Source of the DNA: Paenibacillus azoreducens
Lineage (GTDB): Bacteria > Bacillota > Bacilli > Paenibacillales > Paenibacillaceae
Assembly (NCBI RefSeq): GCF_021654775.1
Contig: NZ_AP025343.1
Coordinates: forward strand, 5,237,501-5,301,500
Direction of reading: 5' to 3'
Length of the DNA: 64,000 bases
A model generated the notes under the pieces. That model searched no databases, was not told the DNA's origin, and saw only the letters and a program-made list of their open reading frames with translations. Made by a program: the position numbers and the translations under genes. Positions within the stretch are counted from its first letter, which is position 1; each line of letters begins with the position of its first letter. Below, piece by piece: positions 1 through 8,483 of this stretch.

Positions 1-588
1 TAACAAGTGCTTATAAAGTCTTATACAGTAACTTTTGGGCATTTCCCACCCGTTTGCGATGTGCAGCATCCTTTTCGAGATCCTTAGCTGTGTTGGCGTT
101 TTGTCAGGGTACTGTCGATGATCAGCGTCATTCAGCCAGTCATTGCGTCATTTTTCCAATCACTTTGCTGCCTTCTACCGATTCATCTGCGCGGTACTGT
201 CAATGTTAAACGTCGGTACTGCCGATAATCTGCCTCGTTCTGCCGAGGATCAGCTTTCTTCACAATTGGGATTTATGGCCCTAGCGACGTCGGCGTCGTC
301 CCCCTTTCGAACAATCATGAATAGATTCCACTTCTATTTCCCATAATTTATCTCAGGCTTTCACTATGGCAGCTTGTTGGTCATGTTCGCGCGCTTCTTC
401 ACTTTTGCTCATCTTAAACACTAACTGTTCTATAACCTAACTCAAATTACGCCATAGGTTTTAAGCGTACATGTTCAAAACTGAATAAATTATGCGTTCC
501 CCCATCTTAAAAAGGGTTATTATAGTAATAAGATAGTATGATGTTCCAATTTCCACATCCCACACTTTACTTAAGGAGCATTCGAACA
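1..588. other. Left-edge intergenic region, no confident gene
   Basis: I see no supportable gene here. The longest plus-strand frame (143-346) has no ribosome binding site and no recognisable protein features. On the minus strand, 281-412 reads as a short hydrophilic peptide beginning MSKSEEAREHDQQ, interrupted by a TGA at 353-355 exactly where a Trp codon would fit. That suggests a decayed small gene. Three imperfect copies of a TACTGYCGATNATCAGC-like motif start at 195, 217 and 238 (21-22 bp apart), with a fourth at 110. The CDF gene promoter probably lies in the AT-rich stretch just before 538, but no clear -35/-10 pair was found. Confidence 0.4.
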
Positions 589-1482
589 TTGGCGCATAAA
601 TCCATTTTTGCGGTATGGATCAGTTTGATCAGCAATATTTTGCTGACCGCGTTGAAAATTATAACCGGCTTTGTGTTTAACAGTAAGGTTCTCGTGGCGG
701 ACGGGATTCACAACGCCGGGGATGTGGTGGCAACCGTCGCCGCTTTAACTTCAGCAATGGTATCCCGCAAACCTGCGGATGAGGATCATCCATACGGCCA
801 TGGCAAAGCCGAAGCGATCGCCTCGGGATTCGTGGCTCTGATTCTGATCGTGGCTGCGCTTCTGATGGTGTATAAGTCCATTGAGTCGTTTTGGGAACCA
901 CCTGCCGCTGCCAGTTGGGTTGCCCTTGCCGCGGCGCTTGTTTCCCTGATCTGGAAGCAAGCTCTCTATATGTACTGCATCCGGGTCGGGAGAGCCGAAA
1001 ACAGCCGCAGCCTGATCGCCACCGCTTACGATCATATTGCCGATGTATATGCGTCCGCAGCTGCCGTAATCGGTATCGGCATTGCTTTGGCCGGAGACTA
1101 CTTTCATATTCCCTTTACGGAATACGGCGATTCGGCCGCAGGCATCATCGTCTCTTATCTCGTCATCCGGCTCGGTTTCAAAATGGGGCGTGAAGCCATC
1201 GACATCCTGATGGATAAAAATATCACGCCCGAAAAGCTAACCGAGCTGAGCTCTATTATCTACTCCGTTCCCAACGTCAAGCGGGTGGACAGCATTCGTG
1301 CCAGAGAGCTGGGGAACGCAATCATCGTCGATGTCAAAGTGAGCGTCCCCAACCAGCTGACCGTCAAACAAGGACATGACGTGAGCCGCGAAGTCAAAAA
1401 AACGATCATGCGGCGGATGAAACATGTCGGAGATGTCATGGTCCATTTGAATCCATGGTATGCGGATGGAGAAGAAGAGTAA
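589..1482 (+). CDS. Cation diffusion facilitator (CDF) family transporter
   Basis: Inner-membrane divalent metal/proton antiporter that would export Zn2+, Mn2+, Fe2+ or a similar ion from the cytoplasm. Residues 37-45 (ADGIHNAGD) in TM2 and 148-152 (DHIAD) in TM5 are the two metal-site motifs of the family. DHPYGHG at 66-72 is the conserved loop after TM2. A cytoplasmic ferredoxin-like C-terminal domain with an IRARELGN stretch follows. About six membrane segments and 297 residues fit the usual length. I place the start at TTG 589, which has AAGGAG at 573-578 with 10-nt spacing. The frame is open back to ATG 538, but no ribosome binding site is seen there. The metal cannot be read from the sequence. 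The gene stands alone on the plus strand. Confidence 0.9.
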   Translation: MAHKSIFAVWISLISNILLTALKIITGFVFNSKVLVADGIHNAGDVVATVAALTSAMVSRKPADEDHPYGHGKAEAIASGFVALILIVAALLMVYKSIESFWEPPAAASWVALAAALVSLIWKQALYMYCIRVGRAENSRSLIATAYDHIADVYASAAAVIGIGIALAGDYFHIPFTEYGDSAAGIIVSYLVIRLGFKMGREAIDILMDKNITPEKLTELSSIIYSVPNVKRVDSIRARELGNAIIVDVKVSVPNQLTVKQGHDVSREVKKTIMRRMKHVGDVMVHLNPWYADGEEE

Positions 1483-1487
1483 AATAA

Positions 1488-1666
1488 CCCCGCAAAGTGT
1501 ATCGGAAAGAAGTCCGACGACTCTCGCAGAGAGGCGCTTTTGCAAAGCAAAAGTACTGAGAGTATCGGAAAGAAGTAAGGGCGCCTCGCAAAGAGGGGCG
1601 CTTTTGCGGAGCAAAAGTACGGAGTGACGCGTGACCTTCGAAGCCTATTCCGATTACTTTGCGGGG
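1488..1666 (+). repeat. Hairpin-rich interspersed repeat with terminal inverted repeats, copy A
   Basis: The element opens with CCCCGCAAAGT (1488-1498) and closes with the exact reverse complement ACTTTGCGGGG (1656-1666). Inside are two tandem units that each start TATCGGAAAGAAGT (about 1500 and 1562). Each unit holds a hairpin of the form CTTTTGC-NNN-GCAAAAG, and the second also has a GCGCCTC/GAGGGGCGC stem. A shorter single-unit copy in the same orientation lies at 19982-20100. There is no coding capacity. This looks like a MITE-like or RNA-structured repeat; its distribution in the genome cannot be judged from two copies. Confidence 0.75.
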
Positions 1667-1696
1667 ACCCCGAAACTAATTTCTGATATGTAAATA

Positions 1697-1744
1697 AAGA
1701 GCTGTTCCCGGGCCAATAAAGTCTGGCCTTTCGGGAACAGCCCT
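1697..1744 (-). terminator. Rho-independent terminator of the carbohydrate operon
   Basis: On the minus strand GGCTGTTCCCG pairs with CGGGAACAGC around an inner GGCC stem, followed by a T-rich tract. It begins about 12 nt after the GH35 stop codon. It closes the long minus-strand operon and separates it from the convergent CDF gene and repeat copy A. Confidence 0.8.
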
Positions 1745-1755
1745 TGCTTTCACAT

Positions 1756-3516
1756 TTAACCAAGATCCGGCGTATCCAATAGCTCGACTGCCGGCTTGCT
1801 TGTACCATGAAGTTCGAAAATGACAAGTTCGTTGCTGCCTTCCTTCAGCAGTGGGGCGGGCACATAAAGCGTTTGCTGCGGACCGACCTCCCAGTAGCGT
1901 CCGAGATTAAAACCGTTTAGATAAACGACGCCTTTGGTCCATCCATCCAGGCGGATGAAGGTATCGGCCCGTTCGTTAACCTCAAACGTTCCCTTGTAAA
2001 ACGCCGGCGCTGCCAGCTTTCCGGCAGCAGTTCCATCTGCCTGGAGCGGCCCGAACGCAAGCGCGGATACATCTTTTAACGGCAGCGGACGGATCGTCCA
2101 ATGGTATAAAAACTGATTTCCAAGCCGGATGCCTTCCGTAATTCCCTTCGTATCCCTCATAAGCGGCCCGTAATTAACCCGTCCCATGTTTTCGACCAGC
2201 ACGTCCAACTGCAAACCTTCGGCAGGAATATCTAGAGGAATGGCTGCCGGGTTCCAGCGTTCCACCGTGCCTGCATATTTGCCGTTCGCAAACACCAGCG
2301 CGCGGTCGCGCACGTCTTGAAGCACCAGCTCGAATCCCTTTCTCGGACCGGAAATACGGGTCGAATACAGAATAAATCCATAGTTTTGTCCGACCTTCTC
2401 CATCGGTTCCGGGCAAGTGCTTTGAATCGGCTGCGACAGCTTGTCCAGCTGATCGAATAATCCGGCCTGACCGGTCATCTCGACCTTGCCGTATGCATTT
2501 TTGCGAATAGGTTCAGGCAATACCAGCTCCGGCAGATCAACATAACGGGAAAGCACGTCGCGGACGGCATAAAATTTCGGCGTCGGATCTCCCCACTCGC
2601 TGAGCAGCGTATCGTAGTCATAGCTCGTTACCGTCGGCTCAAACTGCTGCCCATGATTAGCCCCGTTATAAAACCCGAAATTAGTGCCGCCATGGAACAT
2701 GTAGAAGTTTACCGACGCGCCTTCCTTGAGCATTTCTTCCAGCGCTTTCGCCGTGTCTTCCGCCGGCCGGGTATGATGTTCTTCCATCCAGTGGTCAAAC
2801 CAGCCATTCCAGAATTCCATGCACATCAAAGGACCTTCCGGCTGATATTCGCGCAGCTTCGCAAACGCTTCCTTGGCTCTGGATCCAAAATTGACGGTTT
2901 CGAGCACTCCATCCACCATGCCGCCCTGAAGCATATGGTCTTCCGGACCGTCGGACGTGAACAGCAGCACATCGATTCCGCGGCGGATCATCGCATCCTT
3001 CAAATAATTCAGATACTGCTTGTCGTTGCCGTAGCTGCCGTATTCGTTTTCAATCTGCATGGCAATGATCGGCCCGCCATTTGTGCAAAGAAGCGGTTTC
3101 AACCGCGGCAGCAGCTCGTCGAAATAACGGTCCACTTTATCCAGATAGGCCCGGTCGAAACAGCGGAGCCGCATCGACGAATCCGCAAGCAGCCATGCAG
3201 GAAGCCCGCCGAATTCCCACTCGGCACAGATGTACGGGCTTGGACGCACGATGACATGCAGTCCGAGTTCGCCGGCGATCCGGATAAACTCTTCAATATC
3301 GCCGAGCCCTTCGAAGACAAATTTGCCTTCATCCGGTTCATGAATGTTCCAAGCCACATACGTTTCTACCGTGTTGAATCCGCAGGCCTTCAGCTTCAGC
3401 AAGCGATCCCGCCAATATTCCGGTACGACGCGGAAGTAGTGGATGGAACCTGACAAGATCCGAAGGGGGGTTCCCTCATACACAAAATCGTTTCCTTGAA
3501 CCTTAAGTTCTGCCAT
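1756..3516 (-). CDS. Glycoside hydrolase family 35 beta-galactosidase
   Basis: Hydrolyses terminal beta-linked galactose with retention of configuration. No signal peptide is visible, so it should act in the cytoplasm on imported oligosaccharides. The N-terminal (beta/alpha)8 barrel carries GGPIIAMQIENEYG (residues 148-160) with the likely acid/base E158, and CMEFWNGWFD with the likely nucleophile E234. C-terminal beta-sandwich domains follow to residue 586, a normal length for bacterial GH35. ATG 3516 is preceded by AGGGAGAG. It is the last gene of the operon, 145 nt after the GH38 gene, and the gap holds a possible internal promoter and a cre-like site. Co-transcription with an alpha-mannosidase suggests a substrate with both beta-Gal and alpha-Man residues; that is inference. 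Confidence 0.92.
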   Translation of the reverse strand: MAELKVQGNDFVYEGTPLRILSGSIHYFRVVPEYWRDRLLKLKACGFNTVETYVAWNIHEPDEGKFVFEGLGDIEEFIRIAGELGLHVIVRPSPYICAEWEFGGLPAWLLADSSMRLRCFDRAYLDKVDRYFDELLPRLKPLLCTNGGPIIAMQIENEYGSYGNDKQYLNYLKDAMIRRGIDVLLFTSDGPEDHMLQGGMVDGVLETVNFGSRAKEAFAKLREYQPEGPLMCMEFWNGWFDHWMEEHHTRPAEDTAKALEEMLKEGASVNFYMFHGGTNFGFYNGANHGQQFEPTVTSYDYDTLLSEWGDPTPKFYAVRDVLSRYVDLPELVLPEPIRKNAYGKVEMTGQAGLFDQLDKLSQPIQSTCPEPMEKVGQNYGFILYSTRISGPRKGFELVLQDVRDRALVFANGKYAGTVERWNPAAIPLDIPAEGLQLDVLVENMGRVNYGPLMRDTKGITEGIRLGNQFLYHWTIRPLPLKDVSALAFGPLQADGTAAGKLAAPAFYKGTFEVNERADTFIRLDGWTKGVVYLNGFNLGRYWEVGPQQTLYVPAPLLKEGSNELVIFELHGTSKPAVELLDTPDLG

Positions 3517-3568
3517 TTTGCTTGATCTCTCCCTCTAGGTGCCCATTTTTTGGCCCTTTCCTTGCCAT

Positions 3569-3656
3569 TTAGCCCTGTCCGGCCAATTATAAACCAGAAT
3601 CAGGGCTAATGGGATGATATTTTTTAATATTTTCCATCATTTTTAAACCGCTTGCA
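3569..3656 (-). promoter_or_regulatory. Possible internal promoter/operator and cre-like site before the GH35 gene
   Basis: Two perfect inverted arms, TTAGCCCTG (3569-3577) and CAGGGCTAA (3601-3609), flank a minus-strand TATAAT hexamer. No good -35 is present, so the promoter is weakly supported. At 3643-3656 TTAAACCGCTTGCA (minus: TGCAAGCGGTTTAA) matches the CcpA cre consensus TGWAANCGNTNWCA at 12 of 14 positions. Together they could give carbon-catabolite control of the GH35 gene on its own. The arms could alternatively act as an intercistronic hairpin. Confidence 0.35.
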
Positions 3657-3661
3657 TGAAA

Positions 3662-6499
3662 TCAAGTTGCAATGCTTTGCTGGGCCGGCAAAAGAAGATG
3701 AAGCGTTATGATTTCAGCTGGATTCACGGCAAGCGACTCAAGCTCCGCAGGAGCCAGCAGTTCCTCCATAATATTGCTGCGCCTCGCTTCTTTGATCGCA
3801 AAACCGGGCCGCAGAGACAGGGTTCGCGCGCCGTGTGCGGCATTGTACCAGCGGGCGATGATGCCGCCGGTGTCCGGGGATATTTTGAGTGCGGAGAAGA
3901 TCAGGTCCTCTCCCTTCCAAGACAGGAAAGATTGAACGGCCGGAAGGCTGCCCGCATGAATTCCCGTCTGCTTCACGGACCAAGGAACCTGAAGTTGATG
4001 GGCCCGGATCATCGATTCCGTCTCACCCGCCTCATCCTTCACCCGATTCGGCAATGCCCGCCCGAAAGGAATGATTTCAAGGCGCACGGCATGCTCGCCG
4101 CGGCACTGCGCTCCCGGTGTCGGGAAATACCCCCAGTCGCCCATTTCGCCGACCGCCCGAAGCAGCGTGACGGCAATGCCCGCCGTTTCTCCCGGCAGAA
4201 TTTCATATTCCGGCAATCCCTGGTTCGCAATCGTTAAGCCATGCGCCTCATCCCGAACCAAAACGAATGCCTGCTGATGCTGGCAGTTGCTCGGATTCGC
4301 CCATTCCGCGGCAGGCAGGTTGCTTCTCTCCGCCGCTTCAAAAACGGAGTCCGCCTTATGGGTATCTGCGGCGATCCCCGAAGAAAACAACATCCGCAGC
4401 CGGTGATCTTCCGCCTCATTGCGGAACGATGCTTCAACCTGCACTCCCCTTCCGCCCCGTTCCAGCGAAACCAGCGTACGGATGCGGAGCTCCGTCAAAG
4501 CAGCGGATCGCCCCGCCTTCCTTCCCGTAAACCATATCAGTTCTTTTTGCTCTTCACCTAATCTGGCGTCCGCTGACGCCGGGATTTGCAGCGTATGCAC
4601 GATCTCGAAGGAAGCACGGAACGGCTCGTCTTCGGCAATGGAAATAACCGCTGCGCCGTCCCTTGTCGTGATCGGAATGTCCCCGTCCGGCTGCTTGTAC
4701 ATATACTCGTTGCCGATGTCGCCGGTATCCTCGTAAATACACAGGTCGCGGAACATTTTCCCCGTTACTTTATCCTTGACGGTGAGGGAACCATTCGCTT
4801 CCACTGTCACTGCCAAATATTCATTTTCCATGCTGAGTTCGCCCGTGACTAGCGATGATGCGCCGCGTTCCCATTCACCTTCGCCGGCGCAGCAAGCTTC
4901 CGAAGTCTCGCAGCCTATCCGCGACCTGACGCTCACCTGGCCTCCCTGCATAAGGACATATGTTTTATATCCCAGCGCCGGCACAACCTCCGCTTCGAAC
5001 CTCACCTTGATCTTTCTAGCAAAATACGGCTGACGGAACCGGTCCTCCGGCAAATCATAACCAAATGAAACTCCTTGGTCCTCGAATGAGAAAGAAACTG
5101 CCCTTCCGTGTGGGTCCAGCAGACGCAGAGAGTCAAGCGGCAGCTCTCGCAAGGTGTTTTTCATCTCCGCAAAGCCCATGCCGCTTCCAAAATAGATCCG
5201 TCCAAGCTCAAGCTCCGCGGTCACCACACCGGAGCGAATCCACCCCGTCGTATTAAACACGATCAGCGGATATGCCGTTTCATCGACCTCGCTGAGCGCC
5301 GCCAGTATGCTGGTATCAACCTCCTCCGCCAATACATTCAGGCTGTCTTCGGCGATCGTCTCAGCCACATGCCTGCTTTTGGCGAAACGCATCACCATCT
5401 CATCATGCACTTCGTCCACGCTGCAGCCGCAGATGCTGTCATGCGGATGATTCTGCATCAATGTCTTCCAAGCATATTCGAATAAATGATGCGGGTATGG
5501 GGCCTTGCCTGTCGCATGGGCAAAAGCAGCCAGCGGCTCCGCCACTTTTTCCAGCAACGTCTGCCCCTGGTTGTTCAACTGCTTCAGGTAAATCCGGGAA
5601 GACGCCGTATTCACCAGGGTGGACCAGCCGTCCGTATGCTGGCTGCGCAGCTCTCCGCGCACAACGGACAAATGCTCCGGCGCTTCGGCCGTTACAGCCG
5701 CGATATAATCCGTGAAATTGGAATGGACGAAACGATACTCCGGAAAAAGCTCCTGTGCCACCTTGATCGCTTCCGCCACGTTTTGCTGCACCGGCTGGTG
5801 GTCGCAGCCGTTCATCATCAGCAAATGCGGCGTCGAAGCATACGCTTCCGCTTCTTTCAGCTTGCGCTGCCAATACTCCCGCGCTTCCTCCGAATCCACC
5901 GGAATCTCATTGCCGTTGCTGTACCAGTTGGCAAACAGGATGCCCAGCACACGCGATCCGTCAGGCGCTTCCCACACCATTTCCGAATATGGCGATTCAT
6001 AAGCGGCTTGCCCGCTGACCTCGTTGTTAAAGCCGGTAGGCTTCACACCGCGGCCGAACACGCTATTTTCGATTCCGGCCTGCAGCAGCAGCTGCGGCGC
6101 TTGCCCCATATTGCCGAAGGAATCCGGAAAATACCCGGTCCTGCTGACCGCGCCAAACCGCTTGGCATCCTTGTGCCCGTACAGCAAATTACGCACATTG
6201 GCCTCGCTGCTGGTCAGAAATTCATCCTGCAAAATATACCATGGCCCGATATGTATCCGTCCTTCCCGGACGTATTTCTCGAGCAGCGGCCTCTTTTCCG
6301 GGCGGATCTGCAAATAATCCTCCAGCATGATCGTTTGGCCGTCGAGATGGAAGCTTTTAAAATCCGGATCGGTTTGCAGCGTGGCGAGCAGGTTGTCCAT
6401 CAGCTTGATCAAACGCATGTGATGCTTTTCGTAAGGCAGATACCATTCCCTGTCCCAATGCGTGTGCGAAATGATATGTACTGTCTTGGCCTGTGTCAA
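3662..6499 (-). CDS. Glycoside hydrolase family 38 alpha-mannosidase
   Basis: Retaining, metal-dependent alpha-mannosidase of about 945 residues, the full family length, with no signal peptide. The N-terminal catalytic domain has the zinc-site signature HTHWDREWY near residues 12-20 and GYFPDSFGNM at 122-131, whose D126 matches the family nucleophile. HPHDSICGCSVDEVHDEM later in the protein is also characteristic. The C-terminal half is the all-beta mannosidase domain. The start is TTG 6499, eight nt after GGGGAG. It is close to the group that includes mannosylglycerate hydrolase, but mannosylglycerate as substrate cannot be claimed. It lies between permease B2 and the GH35 gene in one operon and would process mannosides delivered by the ABC importers. 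Confidence 0.9.
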   Translation of the reverse strand: MTQAKTVHIISHTHWDREWYLPYEKHHMRLIKLMDNLLATLQTDPDFKSFHLDGQTIMLEDYLQIRPEKRPLLEKYVREGRIHIGPWYILQDEFLTSSEANVRNLLYGHKDAKRFGAVSRTGYFPDSFGNMGQAPQLLLQAGIENSVFGRGVKPTGFNNEVSGQAAYESPYSEMVWEAPDGSRVLGILFANWYSNGNEIPVDSEEAREYWQRKLKEAEAYASTPHLLMMNGCDHQPVQQNVAEAIKVAQELFPEYRFVHSNFTDYIAAVTAEAPEHLSVVRGELRSQHTDGWSTLVNTASSRIYLKQLNNQGQTLLEKVAEPLAAFAHATGKAPYPHHLFEYAWKTLMQNHPHDSICGCSVDEVHDEMVMRFAKSRHVAETIAEDSLNVLAEEVDTSILAALSEVDETAYPLIVFNTTGWIRSGVVTAELELGRIYFGSGMGFAEMKNTLRELPLDSLRLLDPHGRAVSFSFEDQGVSFGYDLPEDRFRQPYFARKIKVRFEAEVVPALGYKTYVLMQGGQVSVRSRIGCETSEACCAGEGEWERGASSLVTGELSMENEYLAVTVEANGSLTVKDKVTGKMFRDLCIYEDTGDIGNEYMYKQPDGDIPITTRDGAAVISIAEDEPFRASFEIVHTLQIPASADARLGEEQKELIWFTGRKAGRSAALTELRIRTLVSLERGGRGVQVEASFRNEAEDHRLRMLFSSGIAADTHKADSVFEAAERSNLPAAEWANPSNCQHQQAFVLVRDEAHGLTIANQGLPEYEILPGETAGIAVTLLRAVGEMGDWGYFPTPGAQCRGEHAVRLEIIPFGRALPNRVKDEAGETESMIRAHQLQVPWSVKQTGIHAGSLPAVQSFLSWKGEDLIFSALKISPDTGGIIARWYNAAHGARTLSLRPGFAIKEARRSNIMEELLAPAELESLAVNPAEIITLHLLLPAQQSIAT

Positions 6500-6542
6500 A
6501 ACATCCGCTCCCCATTCTCATCTAAGGTTTTGTCTGAAGCAT

Positions 6543-6581
6543 CGGCCCGAAAGATACGGAATTCTTACCCGCTTCGGGCCG
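6543..6581 (-). other. Intercistronic stem-loop between permease B2 and the GH38 gene
   Basis: On the minus strand CGGCCCGAA and TTCGGGCCG form a 9-bp GC-rich stem around a 20-nt loop. No T-tract follows, so it is not a typical terminator. A role as mRNA-stability or processing element between importer and hydrolase cistrons is an inference. Confidence 0.45.
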
Positions 6582-6617
6582 CTTATCGTTTTATTCCCGG
6601 CATCCATCCTTCCCCCG

Positions 6618-7571
6618 CTATCCAACGATACCGGTTCGCTCCACGCTTTCTACAAAATATCTCTGCACGAACAGGTACAAAATGATCAGCGGCGCCGTCA
6701 GCAGCAGCACACCCGTGTTCAGGAGCATAGACTGATATACCAAATCCGGTTCCTTCCCGAGCGCCGAGCCCATATCCATAAGCTGCGTGGACAGCACTTT
6801 AACCTTGCTCAGGAAAAGGGATACGTAATAGCTGTCATTCCACTGCCAGACGAACGAAAACAAAAGCACGGTCACAATCGCGGGCACCGCGTTTGGCAGC
6901 ATGATCCGGTAAAAGGTCTTCAGCACGCCCGCGCCGTCCACAAGCGCCGCCTCCTCGATCTCCTTCGGAATTCCCCGGAAAAACTGCCGGAAAATATAGA
7001 TGTACAAGCCGTTTTTGAGGCCCATTGCCGTTGCCGAGGAAATCAGGAATGGCCAGAAGGTGTCGATCAGATTAAAACTGGATTTGCCCGTAAACAGCTT
7101 GACCAAACCAAATAGATCAAAATACCTGTAGGTCAGATACAACGGGATCATGATAGTCTGAGGCGGCACTACGATCGTGAAGATAACAATCCCGAACAGC
7201 AAGCCGCTCCCTTTAAATTTCAGCCTTGCAAAAGCGTAGGCCGCCAGCGCGCATGAAGCCAGCTGAATGATCGTCGTTCCCGCCGAAATCAAGAAGGTAT
7301 TCAGCAGCGCCGTAAAATAATCGGTAGCCTGCATGGCGATTTTGACGTTATCGAGCGTAAAATGGCGCGGAATCCAAAGGACGGTCGGATCATAGATGTC
7401 GGCTTTGCTCCGGAAAGCTACCGACAGGCGAAGAAACAACGGGAACAAAATAATAAAGCAAAAGCCGACGATCATAACCGTGCGTATGAGCTTCCACAAC
7501 CAAAGCTTGGATTTTTCCAGAGGGTTGAATCGGTATCGGATGATATCCGCGTAAGCGGCAGGCGATTTCAT
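6618..7571 (-). CDS. Carbohydrate ABC transporter permease (MalG type), pair B
   Basis: Inner-membrane subunit of a CUT1-type sugar importer. The 317-residue protein has an N-terminal membrane segment (about 30-50), the binding-protein-dependent transport domain and the EAA loop EEAALVDGAG that docks the ATPase. It ends VESVERTGIVG, a normal MalG-like tail. ATG 7571 follows AAGGAGGAG. It partners the MalF-type permease 17 nt upstream. No ATPase gene is present in the window. A shared ATPase such as MsmX/MsmK is the usual arrangement for such systems in Firmicutes. Confidence 0.9.
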   Translation of the reverse strand: MKSPAAYADIIRYRFNPLEKSKLWLWKLIRTVMIVGFCFIILFPLFLRLSVAFRSKADIYDPTVLWIPRHFTLDNVKIAMQATDYFTALLNTFLISAGTTIIQLASCALAAYAFARLKFKGSGLLFGIVIFTIVVPPQTIMIPLYLTYRYFDLFGLVKLFTGKSSFNLIDTFWPFLISSATAMGLKNGLYIYIFRQFFRGIPKEIEEAALVDGAGVLKTFYRIMLPNAVPAIVTVLLFSFVWQWNDSYYVSLFLSKVKVLSTQLMDMGSALGKEPDLVYQSMLLNTGVLLLTAPLIILYLFVQRYFVESVERTGIVG

Positions 7572-7588
7572 AGCCCTTCTCCTCCTTA

Positions 7589-8482
7589 TCAGTCGTAGTA
7601 GAACACCTTTCTGGAAATAATGCCCGTCGAAACACCCAAAATCACAGTAACGACCGCAAAATAAATCCAGGACATCGCCGCGCTTTGGCCGAATTCGAAG
7701 GACTTGAACGCGGTTTCGGAAATCAATGAATTGATTGAATTATGGCTGAACGAATCGATGATCGAATACACCGTATTCGTTAAAATAAGCGGCGTCATCA
7801 TCGGAAACGTGACCTTCCAGAACATTTCGTAGCCGGTCGCCCCTTCAATCCGCGACGCCTCATACAAAGCGGGCGACACCGATTGCAGGCCGGCGAGGAA
7901 AATTAAAATTTGCACGCCGGAAGAGCTGATGATTTCATAAATCCGGTCCACCGCACCCGTGATGTAATCGACGAATACCGGGGCAAGTCCCGACTCCGTC
8001 AGCATTTTTTTCAGTTCAAAACTTTGCAGCAATCCGCCGCTGCCCTGACTGCTCCCGGACAAGTTCGAACCGCCGACAAAGCTGCTGATATCAAGGTTGG
8101 CGATCGCGGCCGAAGCCAAAATGACCGGCAGGAAAAATATCGCTCTTGCGAGCGCCCTCCCCCGAAACTTCTGATTCAGCAGCACCGCCGCGAACAGGCT
8201 GAAAATGATAATGATGGGAACGTTAACGACCATGTTCGTTACCGATTCGGTCAGTTTTCGCAGATAATCCGGGTTGGTCGTAAACAGACTGCTGTAGTTG
8301 GACCAGCCCAAATAATCGACGGCAAAGCCGCCCTCCACCAGATGAATGGAGCTTAAGCTGAAACGGAATGACTGCAGAAGCGGCAGCAGAAACAGGATGA
8401 CGAGCCCCAAAATAAGCGGTGTCGCAAACAATAAGCCGCATAGCTGTTTTTTTCGGGACAGGGTAAGTGGTTTTCTGAACAT
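7589..8482 (-). CDS. Carbohydrate ABC transporter permease (MalF type), pair B
   Basis: Membrane subunit paired with the downstream MalG-type protein. About six TM segments are visible, beginning LCGLLFATPLILGL, with the EAA-type loop YEASRIEGATGYEMF. A non-conserved periplasmic-side insertion rich in Gly, Ser and Asn (VGGSNLSGSSQGSGG) lies between TM segments, which is a little unusual. The frame opens with GTG 8491, inside the end of the upstream gene. ATG 8482, with GGTGA five nt before it and just after the upstream stop, is the better start. The overlap or abutment indicates translational coupling with the DUF5696 gene. Confidence 0.88.
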   Translation of the reverse strand: MFRKPLTLSRKKQLCGLLFATPLILGLVILFLLPLLQSFRFSLSSIHLVEGGFAVDYLGWSNYSSLFTTNPDYLRKLTESVTNMVVNVPIIIIFSLFAAVLLNQKFRGRALARAIFFLPVILASAAIANLDISSFVGGSNLSGSSQGSGGLLQSFELKKMLTESGLAPVFVDYITGAVDRIYEIISSSGVQILIFLAGLQSVSPALYEASRIEGATGYEMFWKVTFPMMTPLILTNTVYSIIDSFSHNSINSLISETAFKSFEFGQSAAMSWIYFAVVTVILGVSTGIISRKVFYYD

Positions 8483-8483
8483 G

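Noticed and set aside
2653..3453. Long plus-strand frame (266 codons) opposite the GH35 gene
   Set aside because: It is antisense to a gene with intact catalytic motifs, has no ribosome binding site and encodes no recognisable domain. High-GC codon-position effects explain it.
5486..6685. 399-codon plus-strand frame opposite the GH38 gene
   Set aside because: Antisense to a full-length GH38 enzyme. Its translation is Arg/His/Gln-rich, without domains, as expected for a mirror frame.
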